The notes under the pieces were generated by a model that had not been told where the DNA came from, did not search any database, and saw only the letters and a program-made list of their open reading frames with translations. Position numbers and translations under genes: made by a program. This document shows positions 29,412 to 39,849 of a stretch of 64,000 nucleotides of DNA, piece by piece; the first letter of the stretch is position 1; the number at the start of each line of letters is the position of its first letter. This stretch comes from Chitinophaga pinensis (GTDB taxonomy: Bacteria; Bacteroidota; Bacteroidia; Chitinophagales; CAIOSU01): contig CAMDKI010000012.1 of NCBI GenBank assembly GCA_945901065.1, positions 18,494 to 82,493 on the forward strand. The letters are read 5' to 3'.

Positions 29412-30494
29412 ATGAAGATGAGCAATTTATTCAGGGCCACTTTAGTGAGCATGGCTTTTCTGGCAGCAATGCCGCAGTTATGGGCGGGCAATCCGGATCG
29501 TGCCGGTGAAGCAGGTGCCTACGAGCTAGTGATGAACGGCTGGGGCCGCACATCAGGTGTATTTGGTATGAACTCGGCATGCGTGCAAGGGTTGGAATCT
29601 ATGAACCTCAATCCAGCTGGATTGGCGTTTGCACCCAAAACAGAAATCTTGTTTAGCCGCACACATTGGTTGCAGGGCAGCGAGGTGTTTTTAAACTCTG
29701 CTGGTATTGCCCAAAAATTTGGCAAAGACAAAGGAAACGTGGTGGGTGTAACCATTAATGCCCTTGACTTTGGAGACATTGAGCGCACTACTACCAACCT
29801 GCCAGAAGGCGGAATCGGTACTTTTAAACCAGGTTTTTTGAACATTGGCGTAGGCTATTCACGTGCATTTTCAAATAGCATTTATGCGGGTGTTGTTTTC
29901 CGATTGATAAACGAGCGCATTGACGACCTTAGCGCAACAGGCTTTTGTTTAGATGCTGGTATCCAATATGTTACTGGTCCACGCGAAAATATTCACTTTG
30001 GTATTGCTTTGCGCAACGTAGGCACACCAATGAGATTTGGCGGAGATGGTTTAAACTTTAGTGGCTCGGCTACTGAAGGCACTTACACTATTACCCAAAG
30101 TCAGCGTACCCAAAAGTTTGAATTGCCTTCTCAATTGAATATTGGTGCGGCTTACGATTGGTATATTGATAAAGCAAAGGAGAATCCTGACCACAAATTG
30201 ACCTTCATGGCCAATTTTACCTCAAACTCATTCGGTAAAGACCAATTTGGTGGTGGTTTGGAATATGGATGGAGAAAAATAGTGATGGTTAGGGCTGGCT
30301 ACCGTTATGAAGATGGTATAACCAGCTTCTCAACTAGCACTACAGCCTTTACGGGTCTAGCTGCTGGCATGTCGGTGCAAGTGCCATTGACCAAGAAAAA
30401 GAATGAAGGTGCTACCATTGGAATAGATTACGCTTATCGCGCAACTTATACTTTTAAAGGAACTCATACCTACGGTATTAGGATTACCCTGTAA
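29412..30494 (+). CDS. PorV/PorQ-family outer-membrane protein
   Basis: Signal peptide, SACVQGLESMNLNPAGLAFAPKTEILFSRTHWLQGSEVFLNSAGIAQKFG, beta-barrel-like alternation. Confidence 0.82.
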   Translation: MKMSNLFRATLVSMAFLAAMPQLWAGNPDRAGEAGAYELVMNGWGRTSGVFGMNSACVQGLESMNLNPAGLAFAPKTEILFSRTHWLQGSEVFLNSAGIAQKFGKDKGNVVGVTINALDFGDIERTTTNLPEGGIGTFKPGFLNIGVGYSRAFSNSIYAGVVFRLINERIDDLSATGFCLDAGIQYVTGPRENIHFGIALRNVGTPMRFGGDGLNFSGSATEGTYTITQSQRTQKFELPSQLNIGAAYDWYIDKAKENPDHKLTFMANFTSNSFGKDQFGGGLEYGWRKIVMVRAGYRYEDGITSFSTSTTAFTGLAAGMSVQVPLTKKKNEGATIGIDYAYRATYTFKGTHTYGIRITL

Positions 30495-30515
30495 GATTTA
30501 TTAATTTAGATATTG

Positions 30516-30552
30516 AAGAAACGTTTCTGCGTGCAGGGACGTTTCTTTTTTT
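30516..30552 (+). terminator. Rho-independent terminator
   Basis: AGAAACGT..CTGC-GT-GCAG..ACGTTTCTTTTTTT. Confidence 0.85.
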
Positions 30553-30579
30553 CGTTATTACCGCTTAAAATAAAGTACT

Positions 30580-31059
30580 ATGGCAGGCATTAATTATGTA
30601 ACCCCAGAGGGCTTGCAAAGACTAAAAGAGGACTTGAACTATCTTACAACCAAAGGTAGATCTGATATATCAAAAGCTATTGGTGAGGCACGAGAAAAGG
30701 GTGACTTATCGGAGAATGCTGAGTATGATGCTGCAAAAGAGGCACAAGGTCTTTTAGAGGCCCGTATTTCTAAGTTGCAAGAAAGTATTGCTAACTCACG
30801 TTTGCTAGATAATGTTGAACAGCTTGATAGTTCAAAAGCTCTTATCCTTTCTACCGTTGAGGTAAAAAATTTAAAGCTTAATAAAGTATTGACTTTTACT
30901 TTGGTTAGTGAAAACGAAGCAGACCTAAAAACCGGCCGTTTATCAGTTACATCGCCAATTGGTAAGGGCTTGCTTGGTAAAAGTGTTGGCGACATAGCTG
31001 ATGTTACTACCCCTGCAGGAACCCTGCAATTTGAGATTCTTGCAATTAGCCGACTGTAA
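30580..31059 (+). CDS. greA: Transcription elongation factor GreA
   Basis: YVTPEGLQRLKEDLNYL, REKGDLSENAEYDAAKEAQG, SPIGKGLLGKSVGDIADV. Confidence 0.96.
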   Translation: MAGINYVTPEGLQRLKEDLNYLTTKGRSDISKAIGEAREKGDLSENAEYDAAKEAQGLLEARISKLQESIANSRLLDNVEQLDSSKALILSTVEVKNLKLNKVLTFTLVSENEADLKTGRLSVTSPIGKGLLGKSVGDIADVTTPAGTLQFEILAISRL

Positions 31060-31065
31060 TCTATT

Positions 31066-31461
31066 ATGGCGTCGATTTTCACAAAGATTGTAAACGGAGA
31101 GATACCTGCTTATAAGGTAGCTGAGGATGATAAATTCTATGCTTTTTTGGATGTAAACCCCATTAAATCTGGACATACATTGGTAATACCAAAACAGGAA
31201 GTTGATTATCTTTTTAGCCTCGATGCCGACACTTACACGGGCCTATGGGCTTTTGCCAAAAGAGTAAGTGCTGCTGTTGAGCGTGGGGTGCCTTGTAAGC
31301 GCATTGGTGTAGCGGTTATAGGCCTTGAAGTGGCCCATGCGCACATACATTTGGTGCCACTAGATAATATAGGTGACTTAGATTTTGGGGCCGCGCGTGT
31401 TAAGCTTACCAAAGACGAATTTGTAAGTTTGGCCAAAGAGATTGCTAGTCATTTTGAATAA
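31066..31461 (+). CDS. HIT-family nucleotide-binding protein
   Basis: SIFTKIVNGEIPAYKVAEDDKFYAFLDVNPIKSGHTLVIPK, VAHAHIHLVPL. Confidence 0.95.
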   Translation: MASIFTKIVNGEIPAYKVAEDDKFYAFLDVNPIKSGHTLVIPKQEVDYLFSLDADTYTGLWAFAKRVSAAVERGVPCKRIGVAVIGLEVAHAHIHLVPLDNIGDLDFGAARVKLTKDEFVSLAKEIASHFE

Positions 31462-31479
31462 AGCTAGTATACCTGTTCT

Positions 31480-32076
31480 CTATTTAACCCTATCAGGATT
31501 GGCTTTTATAAATGCTCCCCAGCCTTTGGGTGTTGCCTTCTTTATCTTTATCGGAGCTGAGGCAGTAGTTGATACAAACTTATTCTGAAAAAAGTGGCAA
31601 ACAGCAACCGCCAGACCATCGGTAGCATCTAGGTATTTGGGTAGCTCAGTGAACTGTAACAGGCTTTGTAACATGGCAGCTACCTGTTCTTTGCTGGCGT
31701 TTCCATTTCCGGTAACCGATTGTTTTATTTTGCGAGGCGCATATTCATGTATCTCCAATCCATGGTTTATCACCGCAGCCATAGCTACACCCTGAGCCCT
31801 GCCCAGTTTAAGCATGCTTTGTACATTCTTGCCATGAAAAGGAGCCTCAATAGAGCATTCGTGTGGCTTGTACTCCATTACCAAATAACTAATGCGCTCG
31901 TAAATGCGTTTAAGTTTGTCTTGATGCGTTTCGAGTTTAGATAAATCAATGGTGCCTAAACTAATAAGAGTTACTTTTTGCCCCCTAACCGAAATAACCC
32001 CATAACCAAGAAAGTTGGTACCTGGGTCGATACCCAAGATTACCTTGTCAATGTTGTTAGGTTGGATGGTTTCCAA
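31480..32076 (-). CDS. ruvC: Crossover junction endodeoxyribonuclease RuvC
   Basis: ILGIDPGTNFLGYGVI, SIEAPFHGKNVQSMLKLGRAQGVAMAA, KQSVTGNGNASKEQVAAMLQ. Confidence 0.95.
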   Translation of the reverse strand: METIQPNNIDKVILGIDPGTNFLGYGVISVRGQKVTLISLGTIDLSKLETHQDKLKRIYERISYLVMEYKPHECSIEAPFHGKNVQSMLKLGRAQGVAMAAVINHGLEIHEYAPRKIKQSVTGNGNASKEQVAAMLQSLLQFTELPKYLDATDGLAVAVCHFFQNKFVSTTASAPIKIKKATPKGWGAFIKANPDRVK

Positions 32077-32124
32077 AATAGTTATAGGCTAAAAGCGTTA
32101 ATTTGCATTTAATAATACCACTGC

Positions 32125-33108
32125 ATGTCATTTAGTTATTTTCTCAACAAACCAAAACTGCGCAAGGCGGTTGAGTTTAGCATAAAGCTAGTAATTTTAC
32201 TACTGCTTTTTGCAACACTCTATTGGCAAATTGCTAAGCGAGATGATATTGCACAGGTAATCAATGCAATAGCTTTCTCTTTTAGGCAAAACTTTCACCT
32301 AATATTATTAGTGTTTGCGCTAATGTTCGTTAATTGGGGTATTGAGGCGCTTAAATGGAAGCTATTGATTAATAGAGCCGAACCATTGAGTTTTGCAAAG
32401 TCGTATTTGGCCATTATTAGTGGCGCAACGCTTACGCTGTTTACGCCCAACCGGATAGGAGAGTATGGTGGGCGTTTTATTTTTCTCAAAGACCCTTTAA
32501 GAAGCGAAACCATACAAGCGACTATTTTAGGAAGCATTGCCCAAATATGGGTTACTATTTTAGCCGGTTTTATTGGATTGTTTTGGTGGTTGTCGAGTGG
32601 TCAAGAGTATAGCATTTTATCCCAAGTGCTGTTTTATTCGATTTTGGTGGCTGCTATAGCAATACTTACTTTCCTGTATTTTAGGTTAGACTTGATTGTG
32701 GCTTGTTTAGGAAAGATTACTTGGCTGGCAAAGTACCAAAGCAAATGGCTCACGCTAATTGATTTTAGTATTAAGGAGCTTAGCACGGTATTGGTGCTAG
32801 CCGGCGTGCGTTATGGGGTATATGCAGTTCAATTTTTATTGCTGCTCTATGCCTTTGATGTTGATGTTTCAGTTACTCATGGCTTAGCATTAATAGCCAC
32901 TTTTTTCTTATTTCAAAGTTCAGTACCTACCATAGCTATATTTGACCTTGGCATAAGGGGAAACCTTGCCCTATTTGTGTTTGCTGGTTATACCACACAA
33001 ATAGAGCAAGTTGTTGTTTCGTCCTTTAGTCTTTGGCTGATAAACTTGGTAATACCGGCCATTTTTGGATACATTATTATCCTAAGCACTAAGTTATTTA
33101 AGAGCTAA
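32125..33108 (+). CDS. Lysylphosphatidylglycerol synthase TM-region (DUF/UPF0104-like) membrane protein
   Basis: Polytopic 327 aa; LFTPNRIGEYGGRFIFL and QSSVPTIAIFDLGIRGN motifs. Confidence 0.78.
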   Translation: MSFSYFLNKPKLRKAVEFSIKLVILLLLFATLYWQIAKRDDIAQVINAIAFSFRQNFHLILLVFALMFVNWGIEALKWKLLINRAEPLSFAKSYLAIISGATLTLFTPNRIGEYGGRFIFLKDPLRSETIQATILGSIAQIWVTILAGFIGLFWWLSSGQEYSILSQVLFYSILVAAIAILTFLYFRLDLIVACLGKITWLAKYQSKWLTLIDFSIKELSTVLVLAGVRYGVYAVQFLLLLYAFDVDVSVTHGLALIATFFLFQSSVPTIAIFDLGIRGNLALFVFAGYTTQIEQVVVSSFSLWLINLVIPAIFGYIIILSTKLFKS

Positions 33109-33110
33109 CC

Positions 33111-36100
33111 TTACTTGTTTTTTAGTAGGTCTATTTCTTTTTGCAATTGCTCAATAAGCAGTTGCTGTTTTTGTAGCATTTCGTTAAGTTCTTTAACGGA
33201 TTGCACCAATGGCACTACAAATTTGCTATAATCAATTGAATAAGTATCAGTTTCGTTTTGTGGCTTATAAACGCCGTTAAAGTCAAAGTTTGCCTCTATT
33301 GCTGCGGCCTCAACATCTTGAGCCAAGAAACCAGTTTCGATGCCATGGTCTTCTAACATCTGCTCCAACTGCTTGGTTAGGCTTTCTTTTTGTGAAGGGT
33401 TTTCAGTTTTGGCAATTTCGGCTTTTAGCTTGTTAAGTTGTCCAATATGCTCTAAGTAAGCGCCATTATCAAAGTTATAAGTAACCGGATTAAGCAAAGT
33501 AATGAAACTCAGACCAGGTACATTGGGTTTGACATTGAATTTGAAACGCTTGTCGCTAATAACGGTAAATGCTGTTTGGGTCTCAACCACTGATACGCCT
33601 GTATTGCCTATTCTAATTTTATCCGAAGCATTTACAGAAGCTAAGTAACCAAATGCACCCGCGTTAGTAAGTCCGTTGGTGCTCAAGTCGGTATTACCAC
33701 CAACAAAAGTACATCCATCGCCAAACAAGTTTGAGGGAGCGGCACCTCCACCGGCATTATGACCGATAGCCACGCCGAAGTTGCCTATTGTATTGGCTGA
33801 TCCAGCTTGATATCCAAAAAAGCTATTGTTGCTGCCAGTGTTGTTGCTAAAGCCAGCACGGGATCCATTGAAAGCGTTAAATTCTCCACTAGTATTATTA
33901 TATCCAGACTCTCCGCCATTAAATGAGTTGAAATTTCCAGTACTGTTGCTAAATCCAGCTTGATATCCTAAAAAAGAATTGTTACCACCAGTTAGGTTGT
34001 TATCGCCAGCCCGATAGCCCACAAATAGATTTTTACCATCGCCGCCATTGGAGAAGTACCCAGCTCGGTAGCCAATATAAGTAGATAATGAGACTGCAGC
34101 GTCAGTAAAGCCGGCGTCGGCCCCAACAAACACACCTTGGTTGCCAGAAACGTTTGCTTGACCTGCCCTATAACCTAACGCAGTATTAAAATTACCAGTT
34201 GTATTGTTATTACCTGATTGGAAGCCGACAAAGGTATTGTTTGCGCCAGTACTCTTGTTACCTGCTTGTGAACCGAAAAAGCTATTACCTGGTGCAGTTA
34301 CTGTAGCTGCGCCAGCATTGTATCCAGCAAATACGTTGTTAGCGCCTGTTGTTAAAGTTCTGCCAGCCAGTTTACCAACAACAAGGCTGGTTCTTGGTGT
34401 GCGCAGAATAATAGTATCAGCTGCTCGAATACTACTGTCGATTCGTATATTAATATCGCCACCTACTGATAGCTTTGAAGAGGGTGTTGCGTTATTAATG
34501 CCCACATTGCCGCCGTTGTTGAATATGTTATTGCTGTTAACTACCCAAGCAGTTCCATCCCAGTAGGTGGTGTTACCTGCAGCAGTTCCATTAGAAAAAC
34601 CTGATCCCGAACCTGCAGGTCCAGTAGCACCCGTTGCCCCAGTTGGGCCCGCAACACCTACGCCAGTAGCACCCGTTGCACCAGTAGCACCTGTTGCACC
34701 GTTTGCACCAGCAGTTCCAGTAGCGCCCGTAGCACCTGTTGCACCAGTAGCGCCCGTTGCACCATTAGCGCCGGCTGTTCCAGTAGCACCTGTAGCGCCC
34801 GTTGCACCGTTTGCACCAGCAGTTCCTGTTGCTCCAGTAGCACCAGTAGCGCCTGTTGCACCGTTAGCACCAGCAGTTCCTGTTGCTCCAGTAGCACCAG
34901 TAGCGCCCGTTGCACCGTTAGTACCAGCAGTTCCTGTAGCACCTGTTGCTCCAGTAGCGCCCGTTGCACCGTTAGTACCAGCAGTTCCTGTTGCTCCAGC
35001 AGCACCAGTAGCGCCCGTTGCACCATTAGCGCCGGCTGTTCCAGTAGCACCAGTAGCACCTGTAGCACCAGTTGCACCGTTAGCACCAGCAGTTCCTGTT
35101 GCACCAGTAGCACCAGTAGCGCCCGTTGCACCAGTAGCGCCGGCTGTTCCAGTAGCACCTGTAGCACCAGTAGCGCCCGTTGCACCGTTAGTACCAGCAG
35201 TTCCCGTAGCACCCGTAGCACCAGTTGCACCGTTAGTACCAGCAGTTCCCGCAGCACCAGTAGCGCCTGTAGCGCCCGTTGCACCGTTAGTACCGGCTGT
35301 TCCTGTTGCGCCTGTAGCACCTGTTGCTCCAGTAGCGCCCGTTGCACCGTTAGTACCAGCAGTTCCTGTCGCACCTGTTGCTCCAGTAGCACCCGTTGCA
35401 CCGTTAGCACCGGCTGTTCCCGTCGCACCCGTTGCTCCAGTAGCACCTGTAGCGCCGTTAGTACCAGCAGTTCCTGTTGCTCCAGTAGCACCTGTAGCAC
35501 CCGTTGCGCCATTAGCGCCGGCTGTTCCAGTAGCACCTGTAGCGCCCGTTGCACCGTTAGTACCAGCAGTTCCTGTTGCTCCAGTAGCACCTGTAGCACC
35601 CGTTGCGCCATTAGCGCCAGCTGTTCCAGTAGCACCTGTAGCGCCCGTTGCACCGTTAGCGCCAGCAGTTCCCGTAGCACCAGTAGCGCCTGTAGCGCCC
35701 GTTGCACCTGCAGCACCGTTAGTACCAGCAGTTCCTGCTGCACCCGTTGCACCAGTTGCGCCTGCGGCACCCGTTAAACCTGTAGGACCTTGTGGACCTG
35801 TATCACCCGTAGCACCAGTTGCGCCTGTAGCACCAGTCGCCCCAGTGGCACCAGTTGCACCGTTAGTACCAGCAGTTCCTGTTGCTCCAGTAGCACCTGT
35901 AGCACCTGTAGCGCCCGTTGCGCCATTAGCACCGGCTGTTCCTGTCGCACCTGTTGCTCCAGTAGCGCCCGTTACACCATTAGCACCGGCTGTTCCTGTC
36001 GCACCTGTTGCTCCAGTAGCGCCCGTTACACCATTAGTACCGGCAGTTCCTGTTGCACCAGTTGCGCCCGTTGCTCCAGCAGTACCAGCAGGGCCTGTAA

Positions 36101-37739
36101 GACCTTGTGGACCTGTATCACCAGTAGCACCAGTTGCGCCTGTAGCACCAGTAGCACCGTTAGTACCAGCAGTTCCTGTAGCACCTGTTGCACCAGTTGC
36201 GCCCGTTGCTCCATTAGCTCCCGTTGCACCTGCGGCACCCGTTAAACCTGTAGGACCTTGTGGACCAGTATCACCCGTTGCGCCAGTTGCGCCTGTAGCA
36301 CCGTTAGTACCTGCGGTTCCAGTAGCACCATTAGCTCCTGTTGCACCAGTTGCGCCCGTTGCTCCATTAGCTCCCGTTGTGCCAGCGGCACCCGTTAAAC
36401 CTGTAGAACCTTGTGGACCTGTATCACCCGTTGCTCCCGTAGCACCAGCAGTTCCTGTTGCACCTGTAGCGCCGTCAACACCAGTGGCACCAGTTGCGCC
36501 TGTTGCTCCATTAGCTCCCGTTGTGCCAGCGGCACCCGTTAAACCTGTAGGACCTTGTGGACCTGTATCACCCGTTGCTCCCGTAGCACCAGTTGCACCA
36601 GCAGTTCCTGTAGCGCCAGTAGCGCCGTCAACACCAGTTGCACCAGTTGCGCCCGTTGCTCCATTAGCTCCCGTTGCACCTGCGGCGCCTGTCAAACCTA
36701 TAAGACCTTGTGGACCTGTATCACCTGTTGCTCCCGTAGCACCTGTTGCACCAGCAGTTCCTGCAGCGCCAGTAGCGCCATCAACACCAGTTGCACCTGT
36801 GGCACCAGTAGCGCCCGTTGCGCCAGCAGCACCTGTCAAACCTATAAGACCTTGTGGACCTGTAGCGCCCGCTGCACCAGTTAAACCTATAGGACCTTGT
36901 GGACCAGTATCACCCGTTGCTCCCGTAGCACCTGTTGCACCAGCAGTTCCTGTTGCACCAGTTGCGCCCGTTGCACCAGCAGCACCAGTTAAACCTATAA
37001 GACCTTGTGGACCTGTATCGCCCGTTGCTCCCGTAGCACCTGTTGCACCAGCAGTTCCTGCAGCGCCAGTAGCGCCCGTTGCGCCTGTTGCACCTGCAGT
37101 TCCAGCAGTACCTGTAGCACCAGTAGCGCCAGCAGCACCTGTAGCACCCGTTGCGCCGGTAAGGCCACTTGCTCCGTTTGCACCAGCAGGGCCAGTGGGG
37201 CCGGTAGGGCCACTGCTACCACCACCGCCCGAAGGAATAATGACAAAGGAATTATTACCACTCAATCGCAGTGTATCGTTAAAGTATGTAAGACGCTGCA
37301 ACTCATTGGTTGGGTCGGCATCGGCGTCGTTTACGTTCAATGCACGTTCGGCAACCAGCGCGTAAGGCACGCTCCAAAACTTGAATTGCCCCAAAAAGGT
37401 AAACACGAAACTATTGGTTAAGTCTACCTCGGTACGGAACCATTGGTTTCCGTTATTCCAGTTTATACCCCCTAAGGTGCCAGTAACGGGCACTCCTTCG
37501 CCAATTACTATCGAAAATAAGCCAAGATTGTTAGTCGTTGTTTTGTGTACTTCTTCAAAAACTATAGGTATAGCTTGAGAACTATCAACCACACTTAACT
37601 TTAAGTTGATTAATTGATTTGGCAAAATTGCACCTTGGCCGTCTCTTAACACGGCTTGGTATTGAATACCTTTAGGCGTTTGGGCGAAAGTAAGAGTAGT
37701 GATTGCAAGTAGCAGGAATAGTAAAATAGAACTTTTCAT
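33111..37739 (-). CDS. Collagen-like (Gly-X-Y) fibre protein with YadA-like head repeats and C-terminal S74-type intramolecular chaperone domain
   Basis: Signal peptide; [16 protein letters not shown]... then long [12 protein letters not shown] triplet array; [22 protein letters not shown] repeats; [30 protein letters not shown]-terminal coiled coil [25 protein letters not shown]. Confidence 0.92.
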   Translation of the reverse strand: MKSSILLFLLLAITTLTFAQTPKGIQYQAVLRDGQGAILPNQLINLKLSVVDSSQAIPIVFEEVHKTTTNNLGLFSIVIGEGVPVTGTLGGINWNNGNQWFRTEVDLTNSFVFTFLGQFKFWSVPYALVAERALNVNDADADPTNELQRLTYFNDTLRLSGNNSFVIIPSGGGGSSGPTGPTGPAGANGASGLTGATGATGAAGATGATGTAGTAGATGATGATGAAGTAGATGATGATGDTGPQGLIGLTGAAGATGATGATGTAGATGATGATGDTGPQGPIGLTGAAGATGPQGLIGLTGAAGATGATGATGATGVDGATGAAGTAGATGATGATGDTGPQGLIGLTGAAGATGANGATGATGATGVDGATGATGTAGATGATGATGDTGPQGPTGLTGAAGTTGANGATGATGATGVDGATGATGTAGATGATGDTGPQGSTGLTGAAGTTGANGATGATGATGANGATGTAGTNGATGATGATGDTGPQGPTGLTGAAGATGANGATGATGATGATGTAGTNGATGATGATGATGDTGPQGLTGPAGTAGATGATGATGTAGTNGVTGATGATGATGTAGANGVTGATGATGATGTAGANGATGATGATGATGATGTAGTNGATGATGATGATGATGATGDTGPQGPTGLTGAAGATGATGAAGTAGTNGAAGATGATGATGATGTAGANGATGATGATGTAGANGATGATGATGATGTAGTNGATGATGATGTAGANGATGATGATGATGTAGTNGATGATGATGATGTAGANGATGATGATGATGTAGTNGATGATGATGATGATGTAGTNGATGATGATGAAGTAGTNGATGATGATGTAGTNGATGATGATGATGTAGATGATGATGATGATGTAGANGATGATGATGATGTAGANGATGATGAAGATGTAGTNGATGATGATGATGTAGTNGATGATGATGATGTAGANGATGATGATGATGTAGANGATGATGATGTAGANGATGATGATGATGATGTAGANGATGATGATGATGVGVAGPTGATGATGPAGSGSGFSNGTAAGNTTYWDGTAWVVNSNNIFNNGGNVGINNATPSSKLSVGGDINIRIDSSIRAADTIILRTPRTSLVVGKLAGRTLTTGANNVFAGYNAGAATVTAPGNSFFGSQAGNKSTGANNTFVGFQSGNNNTTGNFNTALGYRAGQANVSGNQGVFVGADAGFTDAAVSLSTYIGYRAGYFSNGGDGKNLFVGYRAGDNNLTGGNNSFLGYQAGFSNSTGNFNSFNGGESGYNNTSGEFNAFNGSRAGFSNNTGSNNSFFGYQAGSANTIGNFGVAIGHNAGGGAAPSNLFGDGCTFVGGNTDLSTNGLTNAGAFGYLASVNASDKIRIGNTGVSVVETQTAFTVISDKRFKFNVKPNVPGLSFITLLNPVTYNFDNGAYLEHIGQLNKLKAEIAKTENPSQKESLTKQLEQMLEDHGIETGFLAQDVEAAAIEANFDFNGVYKPQNETDTYSIDYSKFVVPLVQSVKELNEMLQKQQLLIEQLQKEIDLLKNK
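34611..37212 (-). repeat. Collagen-like Gly-X-Y coding repeat (9-nt unit, higher-order mosaic)
   Basis: Uninterrupted 9-nt phasing in translation, with recurring larger blocks such as GATGATGATGATGTAGTN and [16 protein letters not shown]. Confidence 0.95.
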
Positions 37740-38043
37740 AATTCTGATTCGGGTTGTTGCGGACTAGTTATAAGCAGTAATTTAGCTAATTTTCCTGTAC
37801 TTAAAGTATAATTTCTGGAAGAATTTTTAACTATTCAGCAGAGAAACGGGAATAGGTATATGAAAAAAACGCCGATTGGGGATGCTTTGATATTTATTTT
37901 TGAAATGATAATTATTAGGACAAAACGTTAATATGCTGGTAAACTGCTCGACTCTATTTATAAGCGAACTATCACAGATAGTAAAATTGATGGGGTAAGA
38001 GCATGCCCAAATTGGCATACTTAAATTTCAGAAGCATTAAAGT

Positions 38044-38658
38044 TTATGCTAGTTTATGGGCAAAAATATTGAACCGAAAGTTTTGTAGCGTATTGAAAGG
38101 GGTTATGTGATTTTCGGTAAAACTATCGATCAAATTAAAATGCTTGCCAAATACGTTCACCATATCTTGTTCAGCATATCGGGTAACGGGCAAGGCGCTG
38201 CATTTTTCGGGGCCTGTTTCTGAGAAGGTTGCGATGATAAGGTGTGGGGATGCAAATTCGCCTAGTGTTTCGGCATATTGTTCAATATCGGCGGTTTCGG
38301 TAAGGAAGTGAAAGGCTGCCCTATCGTGCCAAACTGCATATTTGCGGGTAGGCTTGAAGTCTTTAATGTCGCTTTCAATCCATTGTACATTGGCTGCGTC
38401 ATTGCCAAGCCTGGCTTTGGCTCTTTTCAAAGCTTCAACCGAAATGTCTAACACAGTTATGTCAGTGTAGCCTTCTGCCAACAGGTTATCTACTAATTTA
38501 CTATCGCCGCCGCCAACATCTATAATCGGAGCCGATTTAGATACACCTGTTAGGTGAATAAGTGCTAGCGACGTGAGTGGAACGGCTTGCGTCCAACTTA
38601 CTTCCTCAGGCAATTTGGTACTGAACACTTGCTCCCAATGCTGTTTGGTATCCGACAT
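38044..38658 (-). CDS. Class I SAM-dependent methyltransferase
   Basis: HWEQVFSTKLPEEVSWTQ, IIDVGGGDSKLVDNLLAEGYTDITVLDIS, YAVWHDRAAFHFLTE. Confidence 0.88.
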   Translation of the reverse strand: MSDTKQHWEQVFSTKLPEEVSWTQAVPLTSLALIHLTGVSKSAPIIDVGGGDSKLVDNLLAEGYTDITVLDISVEALKRAKARLGNDAANVQWIESDIKDFKPTRKYAVWHDRAAFHFLTETADIEQYAETLGEFASPHLIIATFSETGPEKCSALPVTRYAEQDMVNVFGKHFNLIDSFTENHITPFNTLQNFRFNIFAHKLA

Positions 38659-38693
38659 TATTTTTTGTGTTTACAGTTAAAACAAACTCACTA

Positions 38694-39107
38694 TTAGTGG
38701 GGCAGTTTATCCTTCACCAAACCATAAACAAAAGTGCCGAGGGTAGCTGTGAGTATAGCTAGGGCAAACATCCAATATCCATAGCCCAAGCTTACAAACA
38801 TAGGTCCTGGGCAAGCGCCAGTCATGGCCCAACCGAGGCCAAAAATGGTACCCCCGTATAGATAGCGTTTCCACCCCGCTTCTTTTGGCGCAAATTTGAT
38901 GGGTTCGCCCCCAATGTCCTTTAGGTTATATTTTTTTATCAGCGCCGTGCCAATGGCACCTAGTACTACCGCAACCCCAATGATGCCGAACATATGAAAT
39001 GATTGAAAACGGAACATCTCTTGAATCCGGTACCAAGAAATGGCTTCCGACTTTGACATAATTATGCCAAACAAGATGCCTACCAATACAAATTTTATAC
39101 CTTTCAT
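38694..39107 (-). CDS. YeeE/YedE-type (DUF6691-like) sulfur transport half-protein
   Basis: LGWAMTGACPGPMFVSLGYG. Confidence 0.85.
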   Translation of the reverse strand: MKGIKFVLVGILFGIIMSKSEAISWYRIQEMFRFQSFHMFGIIGVAVVLGAIGTALIKKYNLKDIGGEPIKFAPKEAGWKRYLYGGTIFGLGWAMTGACPGPMFVSLGYGYWMFALAILTATLGTFVYGLVKDKLPH

Positions 39108-39129
39108 TTTTCGGAGAGTCTAAGTGAGT

Positions 39130-39687
39130 TTAGAATATTAATGGCAGCAGTAGGTGGGTTGTTATCAGTCCGCCGATAAAGAAACCAATAACCGCAATAA
39201 GTGAGGGAAGTTGTAAATTACTGAGCCCACTGATAGCGTGCCCTGATGTGCAACCTCCTGCCCAACGAGTGCCAAAGCCAACCAAAAAACCACCTAACAC
39301 TACCAATACTAATACTGGCATGGTCAACACTTTGTTTAAGCCAAATACTTCATCGGGTTGAAGGCCAGATGGGGCCAATATACCAAGTTTTCCGAGGTCG
39401 TTGATAGTTGCTTCTGAAATTTGGACACCAGCATCTGAGGTTAAGAAGGTGCCTGATATCCAGCCTCCTGCAACTGTGCCTACAAGAAACAATATGCTCC
39501 ATGCATAAGCGCGCCAATCATAATCAAAAAACTTGCTGTATTTGGCGCCTCCGCAGGCAGCACAAAAATGCCTGAAGTTTGAGGAGAACCCAAAATTTTT
39601 ACCAAAAAACACGAGCAGAAACATTACTACTGCTATTGCCATGCCACTAAAATACCACGGCCACGGCTGGCTAATAAATTCAATCAT
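39130..39687 (-). CDS. YeeE/YedE-type sulfur transport half-protein
   Basis: LVGFGTRWAGGCTSGHAISGLSNLQLPSLIAV. Confidence 0.87.
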   Translation of the reverse strand: MIEFISQPWPWYFSGMAIAVVMFLLVFFGKNFGFSSNFRHFCAACGGAKYSKFFDYDWRAYAWSILFLVGTVAGGWISGTFLTSDAGVQISEATINDLGKLGILAPSGLQPDEVFGLNKVLTMPVLVLVVLGGFLVGFGTRWAGGCTSGHAISGLSNLQLPSLIAVIGFFIGGLITTHLLLPLIF

Positions 39688-39849
39688 TAATTGGAGAGTA
39701 TTATTGATTGTTGAAGAATGGTTGTATCAAAAATTGGATGATTAAGAAACTTGATTGACCTAGAAAAAGTTGCAACATTGCCCTAATATTTGTTACCAAA
39801 AGGCCACTTGCGCCCCTGCCTATTTTAATCAAGTTTCAATCAGGGATTT

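Noticed and set aside
34658-35770. 370-aa minus-strand ORF ([16 protein letters not shown] repeats) and similar alternative-frame ORFs (35790-36245, 36026-36238, 36555-36884, 36995-37261, 37005-37421)
   Set aside because: Frame-shifted readings of the same 9-nt repeat array; no independent support.
34567-37365. 932-aa + strand ORF of PVAPVAP repeats
   Set aside because: Antisense shadow of the collagen-like gene. The sense strand has a signal peptide and recognisable N- and C-terminal domains; the antisense product has only low-complexity sequence. Kept only as a low-interest finding.
33111-37739. Phage tail fibre / prophage interpretation of the collagen-like gene
   Set aside because: No phage structural, lysis or packaging genes nearby, and the protein has a secretion signal; neighbours are ruvC, a membrane protein and a methyltransferase.
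33111-37739. CRISPR array in the regularly repeated DNA
   Set aside because: Repeat is coding, with 9-nt periodicity and no unique spacers; no cas genes in the window.
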